This document shows, piece after piece, positions 11,876 to 11,989 of a stretch of DNA of 11,989 nt; position 1 is the stretch's first letter; each line of letters opens with the position of its first letter. The stretch is taken from NCBI GenBank assembly GCA_030691775.1, contig JAUYDN010000222.1:1-11989 (forward strand), in the 5' to 3' direction. The notes under the pieces were generated by a model. It ran no database searches. It was not told the origin of the DNA and saw only the letters and a list, made by a program, of their open reading frames with translations. A program made the translations under genes and the position numbers. The DNA is from Dehalococcoidia bacterium. Lineage in GTDB: Bacteria > Chloroflexota > Dehalococcoidia > Dehalococcoidales > Fen-1064.

Positions 11876-11989
11876 GACAAAGGGCGGAGTTTTTCATACT
11901 TCGTGGTGCCGATGTAATCGGCCTGACTGATTCTGAGGAGCGAAGTGAACGAAGAATCTCCGACACTACTCAGTAGGCAGGGAGACCCT
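11876..11989. repeat. Repeat-rich right end, no gene seen
   Basis: It contains GCCGAT-GTA-ATCGGC (11908-11922), the exact reverse complement of the 15-mer at 10685-10699, and GATTCT/AGAATC arms near 11930-11960 around GAGCGAAGTGAACGAAG. No coding frame is convincing up to the window end. Confidence 0.5.

Overview
The window looks like a piece of an environmental bacterial genome: mosaic, repeat-rich and IS-rich. By eye it is moderately AT-rich on the left and more GC-rich around hisA. The combination of acyl-CoA chemistry genes, a B12-binding-type radical SAM protein, an isolated hisA and many CCCCGTA...TACGGGG hairpin repeats would suit an anaerobic subsurface lineage such as Dehalococcoidia (Chloroflexota) or a Deltaproteobacterium-like organism. 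That placement is inference only; no rRNA or reliable marker is present.

Left part (1-4835) is a graveyard of mobile DNA. It holds the broken C-terminal end of an ABC exporter (minus strand) abutting an IS1595-type transposase fragment, then a small unknown gene whose 3' end runs into a triple-hairpin element. An intact TetR-family regulator follows (minus strand) with a good inverted repeat upstream. Next is a truncated, frameshifted IS3-family element, interrupted by a complete but dead IS1182-family element (2853-4667) with CTAG on both sides. Directly next to that lies a 160-bp MITE (4672-4831) with the same type of ends, also followed by CTAG.

The centre (5096-7973) is a tight three-gene plus-strand operon: an enoyl-CoA hydratase/isomerase-family protein, a family III (CaiB/BaiF) CoA-transferase and an amidohydrolase-2 family protein. 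The first two genes abut and the third starts after a 10-base gap. Together they suggest activation of a carboxylic acid to its CoA ester, hydration or ring opening, and a hydrolase or decarboxylase-like step. The substrate is unknown. The TetR gene could regulate this operon, but the IS cluster separates them.

At 8257-8298, downstream of the operon, lies the 3' part of a tRNA-Lys(CUU) gene without its 5' half, with short repeats around it. This looks like the attachment-site scar of an integrated element. From its orientation, the accessory material to the left would be the element and the DNA to the right the older chromosome.

The right part (8541-11989) holds a large radical SAM protein (minus strand) and hisA (plus strand). 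hisA is the only core housekeeping gene in the window. It appears to begin at a non-canonical ATC codon and is flanked on both sides by members of a nested hairpin-repeat family.
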